NCBI RefSeq assembly: GCF_000381365.1
Contig: NZ_KB905467.1
Coordinates: 427,604-491,603 of the forward strand
Length of the DNA: 64,000 nucleotides
Source of the DNA: Bacteroides salyersiae WAL 10018 = DSM 18765 = JCM 12988
GTDB taxonomy: Bacteria > Bacteroidota > Bacteroidia > Bacteroidales > Bacteroidaceae
Direction: 5' to 3'
The notes below the pieces were generated by a model. It had not been told where the DNA came from. It ran no database searches and was given only the letters and a program-made list of their open reading frames with translations. A program made the translations under genes and the position numbers. Below, in pieces: positions 53,542 to 61,352 of this stretch. Positions within the stretch are counted from its first letter, which is position 1. Each line of letters starts with the position of its first letter.

Positions 53542-53652
53542 AGCCTCTCCCCAACCCTCTCCGTGGGAGAGGGAGGACAGATACTATGGTTTATAATTTG
53601 ATTGCACATCTGACTTTACTCCCTCTCCCACGGAGAGGGTTGGGGAGAGGCT
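53542..53652. repeat. 34-bp inverted repeat, second CCTCTCCCC...GGAGAGG element, inside the aspT-aspD pair
   Basis: 53542-53575 and 53619-53652 are reverse complements except for no more than the outermost positions; the inner 32 bases are perfect. The arm sequence matches the element at 8923-9039 except for single bases. Here it lies between two genes on the same strand, so it could end or reduce transcription from aspT into aspD or protect the RNA. Confidence 0.85.
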
Positions 53653-53654
53653 CC

Positions 53655-55349
53655 TTACATCATCAGCACGATAAATACCCCCCAGATAATCAGTAACGTA
53701 TTACCTACTGCATAGGTCACCGTATACCCCAGAGCAGGGGTTTCACTTTCGACAGCATCCTGTATGGCTCCCAATGCGGCGGTAGTCGTTCTTGCTCCTG
53801 CGGTACACCCGAGGGTCAGTGCCGGGTGAAATTTAAATAAGTATCTTCCCATTAACAGGCCACTGATCAATGGGATGGTAGTAGCTGCTGCTCCGACAAG
53901 GAAGAGGCTTGCACCTACTTCTTGAAAGCCGGTGACGAAACTTGGACCGGCGGCAATACCCACCACGGCAATGAACATGTTCAATCCGACGTTGTTCAGT
54001 ACCCATAAGGAAGGTTCGGGGATACCGCCGAAAGTCGGGTGTTTACTGCGTAGCCATCCGAAGAGGAGACCGGCAATCAGTGCGCCGCCACTTGTTGATA
54101 AACTTATCGGGATACCACCCAAATGAATAGATAGCGCGCCGACCAATCCACCGACGAGAATACCGAGCCCAACGAATATCATATCCGTTTGATTGGTAGG
54201 ACGATCGATGTATCCCATTTGTTTGGCAGCAGTTTCCACTTCATGCTTCATGCCGGTCAGCTCGAGCATATCCCCGGAATCTACCACGGTCTGTGCCAGT
54301 ACAGGAACATGGATACCTGCACGCTTGATGCTGCGGATACTGACACCATGCATGAATTTTTGCGAACGGATGGCTGATACGGTTTCTCCGGCAAAAGTTT
54401 TTCGTGTCACCATTACGGGGAGTGTTTCGGCAGGAAAGTCGAGTAGCTGTGCATCTATTACCTCCGGTCCGAGCCAGTCTTCTTCACCAATCACAAATTC
54501 ACGGCGGCCACTGAGTACCACTTCATCGTTTTCTTTCAGGATAAGATTGGGCGTTACTTCTTTTACGACCCCTCTTTGGCGGATGCGTTCTACGAAAAGG
54601 CGTTTCCCTTGTTCATTCAGGTAACTTTCAAGATCGGTAACGCGTTTTCCTTTTCCAAACCATTTATTGGTTATTTTGTAGGCGCGGAATACGACGGGTC
54701 GCAAGGCGGGGGCAAATCCCGGTTCATCGGCTTCCGAGCTCCCCATTTGAGCTTCCAGTTCCCGGCAGTCGGCTTTTACTTTTTCCAGCCCACCTAAAAA
54801 TTTCGGACCGAGTGATGCCAGTATCCAAGCGGAGCCGGCTGTACCGAAAATATAGGTTACGGCATATGCCACGGGAATTGCATTGATGAAAGTGGCTTTT
54901 TGCGCATCGCTGATACTGAGTCCGTTGATTGTATCTTCGGCCACTCCGATAACGGCGGAAATCGTTTGTGAACCGGCTAACAGTCCGGCTGCCTCCCCTA
55001 CGTGGTAACCCATTATTTTTGCCAATGCCCAAGCGGAAACAAGGCTGACGATACACATCAGTACGGCAAACCCCACTTGGGGCAAACCGTCTTTTTTCAG
55101 TCCGCGAAAGAACTGCGGTCCTACTTTGTAGCCCACGGCGAAAAGAAAGAGCAGAAAGAATACTGCTTTCATCGGGCCGTCTACTGTAATATCTAATTGT
55201 CCTACCAACACGCCTACCAGCAGGACGCTTGTTACGGTACCGAGTGAGAACTTTCCTATTTTCAACCGGCCTATCCAGAATCCTGCAAAAAGTGTTAGAA
55301 AAATGGCTAACTCAGGATGTACCCTCAGTTGATTTATAATCCATTCCAT
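53655..55349 (-). CDS. aspT: Aspartate:alanine antiporter
   Basis: A 564-residue inner-membrane exchanger of the AAE/AspT family. Two hydrophobic blocks of about five to six helices each ([20 protein letters not shown] onwards and, after residue 390, [20 protein letters not shown] onwards) frame two TrkA-C-like domains at about 205-375 ([20 protein letters not shown] and [20 protein letters not shown]). The repeated AspT blocks ([20 protein letters not shown] and [20 protein letters not shown]) are present. It imports aspartate in exchange for alanine; with aspD this consumes a cytoplasmic proton per turn. Confidence 0.94.
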   Translation of the reverse strand: MEWIINQLRVHPELAIFLTLFAGFWIGRLKIGKFSLGTVTSVLLVGVLVGQLDITVDGPMKAVFFLLFLFAVGYKVGPQFFRGLKKDGLPQVGFAVLMCIVSLVSAWALAKIMGYHVGEAAGLLAGSQTISAVIGVAEDTINGLSISDAQKATFINAIPVAYAVTYIFGTAGSAWILASLGPKFLGGLEKVKADCRELEAQMGSSEADEPGFAPALRPVVFRAYKITNKWFGKGKRVTDLESYLNEQGKRLFVERIRQRGVVKEVTPNLILKENDEVVLSGRREFVIGEEDWLGPEVIDAQLLDFPAETLPVMVTRKTFAGETVSAIRSQKFMHGVSIRSIKRAGIHVPVLAQTVVDSGDMLELTGMKHEVETAAKQMGYIDRPTNQTDMIFVGLGILVGGLVGALSIHLGGIPISLSTSGGALIAGLLFGWLRSKHPTFGGIPEPSLWVLNNVGLNMFIAVVGIAAGPSFVTGFQEVGASLFLVGAAATTIPLISGLLMGRYLFKFHPALTLGCTAGARTTTAALGAIQDAVESETPALGYTVTYAVGNTLLIIWGVFIVLMM

Positions 55350-55717
55350 AATTAAGTTGTTTAGGTTTATATATTCGGTTCGTTTAATACTTAGTACAAC
55401 AGTATTTCGTGAAAAGTGTTTCGTTAAACCTTCATTTCATCATGTTAAACTTTCTGTTTGATAGCGTACCTGTATGTATCGATCTGTTTATGTATTGATG
55501 TGTTAATTTATAAAAAAAAGGTAACAGGCAGAGTTTGTTTAATAATTGATATAGAATGATATATCTGAGATTGGTAAATTCGGACTACATAGGTTATAAG
55601 TACTCTTTAAGGGGATAATATGCCAAATAGAACAATTAATCCGACTATTAGAACTTCTTTAGGTATGCAGGAGAGCCTAACTTTGTAGGCAATTTTAATT
55701 TATCTAAAACAACAGAA
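55350..55717. other. Divergent intergenic region between aspT and the inositol operon
   Basis: AT-rich, no gene seen. It holds the presumed aspT promoter, for which no TAnnTTTG match was found, and the -7 element of the inositol operon at 55678-55685. Confidence 0.5.
55678..55685 (+). promoter_or_regulatory. -7 element of the inositol-lipid operon
   Basis: TAACTTTG fits TAnnTTTG, 33 bases before the ATG. No clear -33 TTG. Confidence 0.5.
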
Positions 55718-57007
55718 ATGGAACAAGAAATTAAACCGGCATCAGGACGTCTTGGCGTCTTGGTTGTAGGTGTTGGTGGCGCAGTTGCTACCACTATGAT
55801 AACAGGAACACTGGCTTCTCGCAAGGGATTGGCAAAACCAATAGGTTCTATTACACAGATGGCCGCAATGCGCATGGAAAATAATGAGGAAAAACTCATT
55901 AAAGACATCGTACCTTTAACAGATTTGAACGACATTGTATTCGGTGGATGGGACATTTTCCCTGACAATGCTTACGAAGCTGCTATGTATGCTGAAGTAT
56001 TGAAAGAAAAAGACCTGAATGGGGTGAAAGAAGAATTGGAGGCTATCAAACCGATGCCCGCCGCTTTCGACCATAATTGGGCCAAACGTCTGAACGGAAC
56101 TCACATCAAGCAGGCTGCTACCCGTTGGGAAATGGTAGAACAACTTCGTCAAGATATCCGCGATTTTAAAGCTGCTAACAACTGCGAACGTATTTCAGTG
56201 TTGTGGGCTGCAAGTACAGAGATCTATATTCCTCTGTCGGAAGAACACCAGTCATTGGCTGCCTTGGAAAAAGCAATGAAAGAAAACAACACGGATGCCA
56301 TTTCTCCAAGTATGTGTTATGCGTATGCTGCTATTGCAGAAGGTGCTCCGTTCATCATGGGTGCTCCTAACTTGTGTGTAGATACTCCGGCTATGTGGGA
56401 ATTCTCCAAGAAGATGAATGTGCCTATTTCCGGTAAAGACTTCAAGAGCGGTCAGACATTGATGAAAACGGTGTTGGCACCGATGTTCAAAACTCGTATG
56501 TTAGGCGTTAGCGGTTGGTTCTCTACTAATATCTTAGGTAATCGCGACGGTGAAGTTTTGGATGATCCTGCAAACTTTAAAACAAAAGAAGTCAGCAAAT
56601 TATCTGTGATCGATAACATCTTCGAACCGGAGAAATATCCTGACTTGTATGGTGACGTATACCACAAAGTACGTATCAATTATTACCCTCCTCGCAAAGA
56701 TAATAAGGAAGCGTGGGATAACATCGACATCTTCGGATGGATGGGCTATCCGATGGAGATAAAAGTAAATTTCCTTTGTCGCGATTCTATCCTTGCTGCT
56801 CCTATTGCACTCGACTTGGTTCTGTTCAGTGACCTGGCTCTTCGTGCGGGCATGTGCGGTATACAGACTTGGTTGTCATTCTTCTGCAAGAGCCCGATGC
56901 ATGATTTTGAACATCAGCCGGTACATGACTTGTTCACACAATGGAGAATGGTAAAAGAAACATTGCGTAATATGATCGGTGAAAAAGCACCGAGTTATCT
57001 CGATTGA
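55718..57007 (+). CDS. ino1: myo-Inositol-1(3)-phosphate synthase
   Basis: A 429-residue NAD-dependent enzyme that cyclises glucose 6-phosphate to inositol phosphate, the first step of inositol lipid synthesis. Seen: NAD-binding VVGVGGAVATT, VLWAASTEIY, the Ser/Asn-rich loop SPSMCYAYAAIAEGAPFIMG, the catalytic-lysine loop GKDFKSGQTLMKT, NILGNRDGEVL, and MEIKVNFLCRDSILAAPIAL. Length fits the shorter bacterial type rather than the eukaryotic 500-residue type. It opens an operon whose later genes look like activation, transfer and handling of a lipid headgroup. Confidence 0.96.
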   Translation: MEQEIKPASGRLGVLVVGVGGAVATTMITGTLASRKGLAKPIGSITQMAAMRMENNEEKLIKDIVPLTDLNDIVFGGWDIFPDNAYEAAMYAEVLKEKDLNGVKEELEAIKPMPAAFDHNWAKRLNGTHIKQAATRWEMVEQLRQDIRDFKAANNCERISVLWAASTEIYIPLSEEHQSLAALEKAMKENNTDAISPSMCYAYAAIAEGAPFIMGAPNLCVDTPAMWEFSKKMNVPISGKDFKSGQTLMKTVLAPMFKTRMLGVSGWFSTNILGNRDGEVLDDPANFKTKEVSKLSVIDNIFEPEKYPDLYGDVYHKVRINYYPPRKDNKEAWDNIDIFGWMGYPMEIKVNFLCRDSILAAPIALDLVLFSDLALRAGMCGIQTWLSFFCKSPMHDFEHQPVHDLFTQWRMVKETLRNMIGEKAPSYLD

Positions 57008-57017
57008 TACTGATAGA

Positions 57018-57734
57018 ATGAAATATGCACTCATTGCAGCCGGACAAGGTTCACGTTTGGTCTCAGACGGAATCCAAGTACCTAAACCTTTGGTGAAGGT
57101 AGGAGGTGAACCTTTGTTGGGGCGCTTATTGCACATTTTTCTTAATAATAATGCAGACTCGGTCTGCATTATTATTAATGAAGAAATGACAGAGGTCCGT
57201 GATTTCCTGGAACAGCAACATTTGCCGGTGCCGCTTCACGTTGTGGTGAAGTCTACTCCCGATTCATTTCATAGCTTTTATGAACTGATGCCTTATTTGA
57301 AGGGAGAAGGTAAATTTTGTCTTACTACGGTAGATCCGATTTTCCGTGAACCGGAGTTTTCGGATTATATCCGTGCTTTTCGGGAGAGTGATAAAGAGGA
57401 TGCCTTGATGGCAGTAACCGACTTTATCGATGACGAACGCCCGTTATATGTCAAGACCCATCCTGATAATCTGAAAATTGTGGGGTATGCCAGTGAATCG
57501 TATCCCGATTGCCGGTACATTTCCGGGGGAATTTATTGTATGAATCAAAAGGCTCTTTCTCTGTTGCCTGCTGCCATGGAGAAAGGAGTATCTCGTATGC
57601 GTGGCTTTCAGCAGTATTTAGTGGACGCTGGACTGCAGGTACAGGCCTATCCTTTTTCAAAGGTAATAGACATCGATCATGCAACAGACGTTGAAAAAGC
57701 CGAACGCTTTTTAGAAGAACAGACTATTAAATGA
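57018..57734 (+). CDS. MobA-like nucleotidyltransferase, candidate inositol-phosphate cytidylyltransferase
   Basis: A 238-residue NTP-transferase, start ATG 57018 (an earlier TTG at 56979 lies inside the synthase gene). Seen: the nucleotide loop ALIAAGQGSRLVSDGIQ with the following KPLVKVGGEPLLGRLL, CIIINEEMTEVRDFL, LTTVDPIFREPEF with the metal Asp (TVDP), YISGGIYCMN and the late KVIDIDHATDVEKAERFLEE. These enzymes couple a sugar or polyol phosphate to CTP or UTP. Ten bases after the inositol-phosphate synthase, the likely product is CDP-inositol. Archaeal inositol-phosphate cytidylyltransferases are the closest functional model. It overlaps the next gene by four bases. Confidence 0.82.
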   Translation: MKYALIAAGQGSRLVSDGIQVPKPLVKVGGEPLLGRLLHIFLNNNADSVCIIINEEMTEVRDFLEQQHLPVPLHVVVKSTPDSFHSFYELMPYLKGEGKFCLTTVDPIFREPEFSDYIRAFRESDKEDALMAVTDFIDDERPLYVKTHPDNLKIVGYASESYPDCRYISGGIYCMNQKALSLLPAAMEKGVSRMRGFQQYLVDAGLQVQAYPFSKVIDIDHATDVEKAERFLEEQTIK

Positions 57735-58597
57735 AATCATATACTTTTGCGGGAATACAGCGATATTCCCTTTTCTCTCCCAATCATGTCGGGAACGATG
57801 CTGCTATCTTTTCTGCTGTGGCCCAGTATCTGGAAGAAAATGGCCATAGGGTCAATCTATATACCGAGCAGGAGTTTCTGACCAATCCTTTAAATGAGAA
57901 GTTTGTTTTCACAATGATGCGTAGCAAAGCTGCTGTCCGTAACTTGCAAAAAGTTGAAAGAAAAGGAGTGGTGGCTGTCAATTCTGCTTTCGGCATTGAG
58001 AATTGCACGCGTGAGCAGATGACTGCTTTATTATTAAAACATCAGGTTCCTCATCCCGAAAGCCTTATCTGGGATGTTCACGAGGAACTTCCGGTTAGTC
58101 TTATCGAATCGGAATTCGAACCCTGCTGGGTGAAGCGTGCCGATTTTCATGCCATCCATAAAGAAGATGTGACGTATATACGGACTTGTAGCGAGTTGCG
58201 GGAAGTGATGGCCGAATATGCGTTGCGCGGTATCGAGCGTGTCGTGATAAACAAGCATCTGGCAGGTGATTTGATCAAGTTTTACGGTGTTTCCGGTACC
58301 GGATTTTTCTATTGGTTCTATCCGTTGGAAGGACATCATAGCAAATTCGGTTTAGAAGCTATTAATGGTGCTCCGAAAGGTATCTCCTTTTCAGAGGATG
58401 TGTTGCGTCATATTTGTGATGAGGCGGCGAAAGTGCTGCAAGTCGATGTATATGGCGGTGATTGCATCGTATCTCCGGACGGTAGCATTCGTATTATCGA
58501 TTTTAACGATTGGCCGAGTTTTGCCCCTTGTCGTAAAGAAGCGGCCATAGCCATCGGGCAGGCTGTTCTGCAAAAAACTAAAAATGCGGATTTATGA
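57731..58597 (+). CDS. ATP-grasp-fold protein of unknown substrate in the inositol operon
   Basis: A 288-residue protein. The fold is inferred from the order of motifs: N-terminal Rossmann-like part (VGNDAAIFSAVAQYLEENGH), NSAFGIENCTREQMTALLLK, a candidate nucleotide lysine in CWVKRADFHAIHKEDV, VVINKHLAGDLIKFYGVSG, and the metal-binding end VYGGDCIVSPDGSIRIIDFN followed by DWPSF. RimK-type ligases and inositol-trisphosphate 5/6-kinases share this fold and this type of ending (DxNxxP). A kinase or ligase acting on the inositol headgroup is possible. No family name is claimed. It overlaps both neighbours by ATGA, so it is surely part of the pathway operon. Confidence 0.75.
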   Translation: MKSYTFAGIQRYSLFSPNHVGNDAAIFSAVAQYLEENGHRVNLYTEQEFLTNPLNEKFVFTMMRSKAAVRNLQKVERKGVVAVNSAFGIENCTREQMTALLLKHQVPHPESLIWDVHEELPVSLIESEFEPCWVKRADFHAIHKEDVTYIRTCSELREVMAEYALRGIERVVINKHLAGDLIKFYGVSGTGFFYWFYPLEGHHSKFGLEAINGAPKGISFSEDVLRHICDEAAKVLQVDVYGGDCIVSPDGSIRIIDFNDWPSFAPCRKEAAIAIGQAVLQKTKNADL

Positions 58598-59508
58598 GTA
58601 ATGAAATAAGTAAAAACGGATTGGAAGCAACTTTAAAATCGGCGGATACCGAAGAGTGGATCGATTTGTTGTTTTACCGTCCTGTCGGTTACCGATGGGC
58701 GCTTCTTTTTCATAAAATGGGAGTTACTCCCAATGCGATAACGATTGCTTCCATCTTTTTGGGAGTTGCGGCAGGGATATTGTTTTATTACAACGATCTT
58801 TTGCTGAATGTGATAGGCATGTGCCTGTTGGTTTGGGCCAACATGTACGACAGTGCCGACGGACAACTGGCACGTATGACCGGACAGAAGTCCGAGATCG
58901 GACGGATATTGGACGGTGTGTCCGGTGATTTCTGGTTTATCTCTATCTATGCAGCCATCTGTTTGCGCTTGACTCCGGAGTGGTCTTATTGGATCTGGAT
59001 ACTGGCAGCCGTGACCGGCTTGTGTCATAGCAAGCAGGCAGCAATGGCCGATTATTACCGGAACATTCATCTTTTCTTTTTGAAAGGGAAATCGGGTAGC
59101 GAACTCGATAATTATGTGCAGCAAAAAGCCATTTACAACTCTTTGTCCTGGAAAAAAGATTTCATCCGGAAACTCTTCCTTTGGTTTTATTGCGATTATA
59201 CCCGTTCTCAGGAGCGTCTTACTCCGGCTTTCCAACGTTTTTTCGCTTTGTTGCAGCAACGATACGGTGCAGTGGCTCCACAGGAGATCCGTGACGAATT
59301 CCGCCGGGAGAGTCTGCCGTTGATGAAATACACCAACATTCTCTCTTTCAATACCCGGGTGACCGTTCTCTTCATCAGTCTGCTCATCAATGAGCCGTGG
59401 CTGTATTTTGTTTTTGAACTCACGGTGCTGAACGGACTGTTGATTTATATGATCTGGCAGCACGAGCGGTTGAGTAATAAGTTGTACAAAGAAATACAGA
59501 TGTCATAA
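58594..59508 (+). CDS. CDP-alcohol phosphatidyltransferase family enzyme, candidate inositol lipid synthase
   Basis: A 304-residue membrane enzyme with about six helices. The family motif is at residues 86-112: DSADGQLARMTGQKS then EIGRILDGVSGD. Asp86, Asp89, Gly90, Ala93-Arg94, Gly103 and Asp107 fit the consensus. The last Asp, usually four residues after the third, is here five residues after it (Asp112). If the upstream enzyme makes CDP-inositol, this one would transfer phosphoinositol to diacylglycerol or a ceramide. The usual bacterial route instead joins CDP-diacylglycerol with inositol phosphate and then needs a phosphatase. Confidence 0.88.
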   Translation: MSNEISKNGLEATLKSADTEEWIDLLFYRPVGYRWALLFHKMGVTPNAITIASIFLGVAAGILFYYNDLLLNVIGMCLLVWANMYDSADGQLARMTGQKSEIGRILDGVSGDFWFISIYAAICLRLTPEWSYWIWILAAVTGLCHSKQAAMADYYRNIHLFFLKGKSGSELDNYVQQKAIYNSLSWKKDFIRKLFLWFYCDYTRSQERLTPAFQRFFALLQQRYGAVAPQEIRDEFRRESLPLMKYTNILSFNTRVTVLFISLLINEPWLYFVFELTVLNGLLIYMIWQHERLSNKLYKEIQMS

Positions 59509-60497
59509 TGAATAGCAAATTCCGAAATATCTTTCTGGTCTTTGGAGTGGTGGCTGTGGTTATCATGCTTTTCACGTTCGATGTGTCGTACGATGATTTG
59601 CTGAATAATTTAAGGCGTGCCGGTTTTTACCTTCCGTTGGTTTTATTACTTTGGCTGTTTATCTACTTGATAAATACCCTTTCGTGGTATATCATTCTCC
59701 GGAGTGGAGGAAAAACCTCTCCGTTGGGTTTTATGCAGTTGTATAAGTTTACGGTTTCGGGATTTGCCCTCAATTATGTCACTCCGGTGGGACTGATGGG
59801 AGGAGAGCCTTACCGGATCATGGAGCTGACTCCGTTTGTAGGGATGGAAAGGGCTACTTCGTCGGTCATTCTCTACGTGATGATGCATATCTTTTCGCAT
59901 TTCCTGCTGTGGCTCAGTTCCGTATTTATTTATGTCTGTGTTTATCCGGTAAGTTGGGAGATGGGGATTGTTTTGGGATTGATAACCGCTCTCTGCCTGT
60001 TTCTCGGCACTCTGTTTGTGAAAGGATATCGTCATGGCATGGCGGTGGCATGTGTACGTATGGGAAGCCACATCCCTTTTTTGAAGCACCGTGTCATTCG
60101 TTTCTCGGAAACCCATAAGGAGAAACTTGAAAATATAGACAAACAGATTGCTTTGCTTCATCAGCAGAAAAAGAGTACTTTTTACAGTGCTTTGTTTTTG
60201 GAATATTCGGCGAGAATCGTCAGTTGTCTGGAAGTATGGCTCATTCTGAATGTGCTGACTACAAATGTCAGTTTTGTAAACTGCATCCTCATCGTGGCTT
60301 TTTCTTCCTTGCTGGCCAATTTGCTGTTTTTCCTTCCCATGCAGTTGGGAGGGCGCGAAGGTGGCTTTGCTTTGGCAGTGGGAGGACTTTCCCTATCGGG
60401 AGCCTATGGTGTGTATGCGGCACTTATCACACGGGTACGTGAGTTGTTCTGGATCGTTATCGGTCTTGCATTAATGAAAATAGGAAATAAAAAATGA
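59508..60497 (+). CDS. AglD/MprF-type integral membrane protein (LPG_synthase_TM family)
   Basis: A 329-residue protein with about eight membrane helices and no soluble domain. Seen: an N-terminal helix (NIFLVFGVVAVVIMLFTFDV), the family loop LNYVTPVGLMGGEPYRIMEL, VILYVMMHIFSHFLLWLSSV, and MQLGGREGGFALAVGGL near the end. The family includes the flippase part of MprF. Here it may move the inositol lipid across the inner membrane. Its ATG shares one base with the stop of the phosphatidyltransferase gene (TAATG). It overlaps the HAD gene by four bases. Confidence 0.86.
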   Translation: MNSKFRNIFLVFGVVAVVIMLFTFDVSYDDLLNNLRRAGFYLPLVLLLWLFIYLINTLSWYIILRSGGKTSPLGFMQLYKFTVSGFALNYVTPVGLMGGEPYRIMELTPFVGMERATSSVILYVMMHIFSHFLLWLSSVFIYVCVYPVSWEMGIVLGLITALCLFLGTLFVKGYRHGMAVACVRMGSHIPFLKHRVIRFSETHKEKLENIDKQIALLHQQKKSTFYSALFLEYSARIVSCLEVWLILNVLTTNVSFVNCILIVAFSSLLANLLFFLPMQLGGREGGFALAVGGLSLSGAYGVYAALITRVRELFWIVIGLALMKIGNKK

Positions 60498-61204
60498 TAC
60501 ATACGGAAAAAGTAAAAGCGCTGGCTTTTGATTTTGGCGGTACACTCGATTCGCCGTTTATGCATTGGATGAAAATTTATCTGAAGCTCTATGGCGAGGA
60601 GTTGCACTTACCGCTTACGGGAGAGAATTTCAGAGACTCTTATGTGTATGCCGAACAGATGATGGAGCGCTTGCAACTGGTGAAAACCTCACATTCATTG
60701 CTTGAAACACAGTCTTTCAAAACCCGTTTGCAATTTGATGATCTGATCAGAAGGGGGATTCTGCCGGATACGCAAGAGAACAGGGAAGAACTGCCGGAGC
60801 GTGCGGCACGTCTTGTGACTGATTTTTCTTCCCGTTATGTGATTCTTTCGAAAGAGGTGTTGGAACCGTTGTCAAAACGGTATACATTGTTGTTGGTATC
60901 CAATTATTATGGTAATTTGAAGAAGATAGTAACCGATTTGGGTATCGTATCTTATTTCTCTTCAATAACCGATTCTACACTGGAAGGAATCCGCAAACCG
61001 GATGCTGCTTTGTGGAAGTTAGCTATCGACCGTGCCGGATTTGCTCCGGACGAGGTGGTCGTGATAGGCGATTCGGTGAAGAACGATATTCTTCCGGCTT
61101 TGTCTTTGGGGTGTCAGGTGGTGAAAGGGTGTCCTTCTATGGCTGATGTAACCGAAGATGTGTCCTGCATCACTTCCTTGAAAGAACTGCTGGACATTTT
61201 GTAA
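60494..61204 (+). CDS. HAD-superfamily hydrolase with altered motif I
   Basis: A 236-residue HAD protein, last gene of the inositol operon. Motif I is LAFDFGGTLDS, so the nucleophile Asp is present but the second Asp of the usual DxDxT is Gly. Motif II is LLLVSNYYG, motif III IRKPDAALW and motif IV VVIGDSVKNDILPALSLGC. A cap domain fills about 20-110. Classic phosphatases need the second Asp as general acid, so activity may be weak or different. By position it may act on inositol phosphate or a lipid intermediate. Confidence 0.85.
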   Translation: MIHTEKVKALAFDFGGTLDSPFMHWMKIYLKLYGEELHLPLTGENFRDSYVYAEQMMERLQLVKTSHSLLETQSFKTRLQFDDLIRRGILPDTQENREELPERAARLVTDFSSRYVILSKEVLEPLSKRYTLLLVSNYYGNLKKIVTDLGIVSYFSSITDSTLEGIRKPDAALWKLAIDRAGFAPDEVVVIGDSVKNDILPALSLGCQVVKGCPSMADVTEDVSCITSLKELLDIL

Positions 61205-61352
61205 CAGGCTCTCTTTTAATTGGAGAAGTTATTATTGTTTGCCTTACACTTTTTTCTGGCAGGTACTCCTTTTTCTCAAAGGAAGAGAAGCCATGCAGTG
61301 TGATTTTTACATCGGATGGAGGTGAAATAGATAATTTAAAAAACAGAAGTCG

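Noticed and set aside
53523..53609. 29-residue N-terminal extension of aspartate 4-decarboxylase
   Set aside because: It is translated from the palindromic repeat; the ATG at 53522 gives the normal family start.
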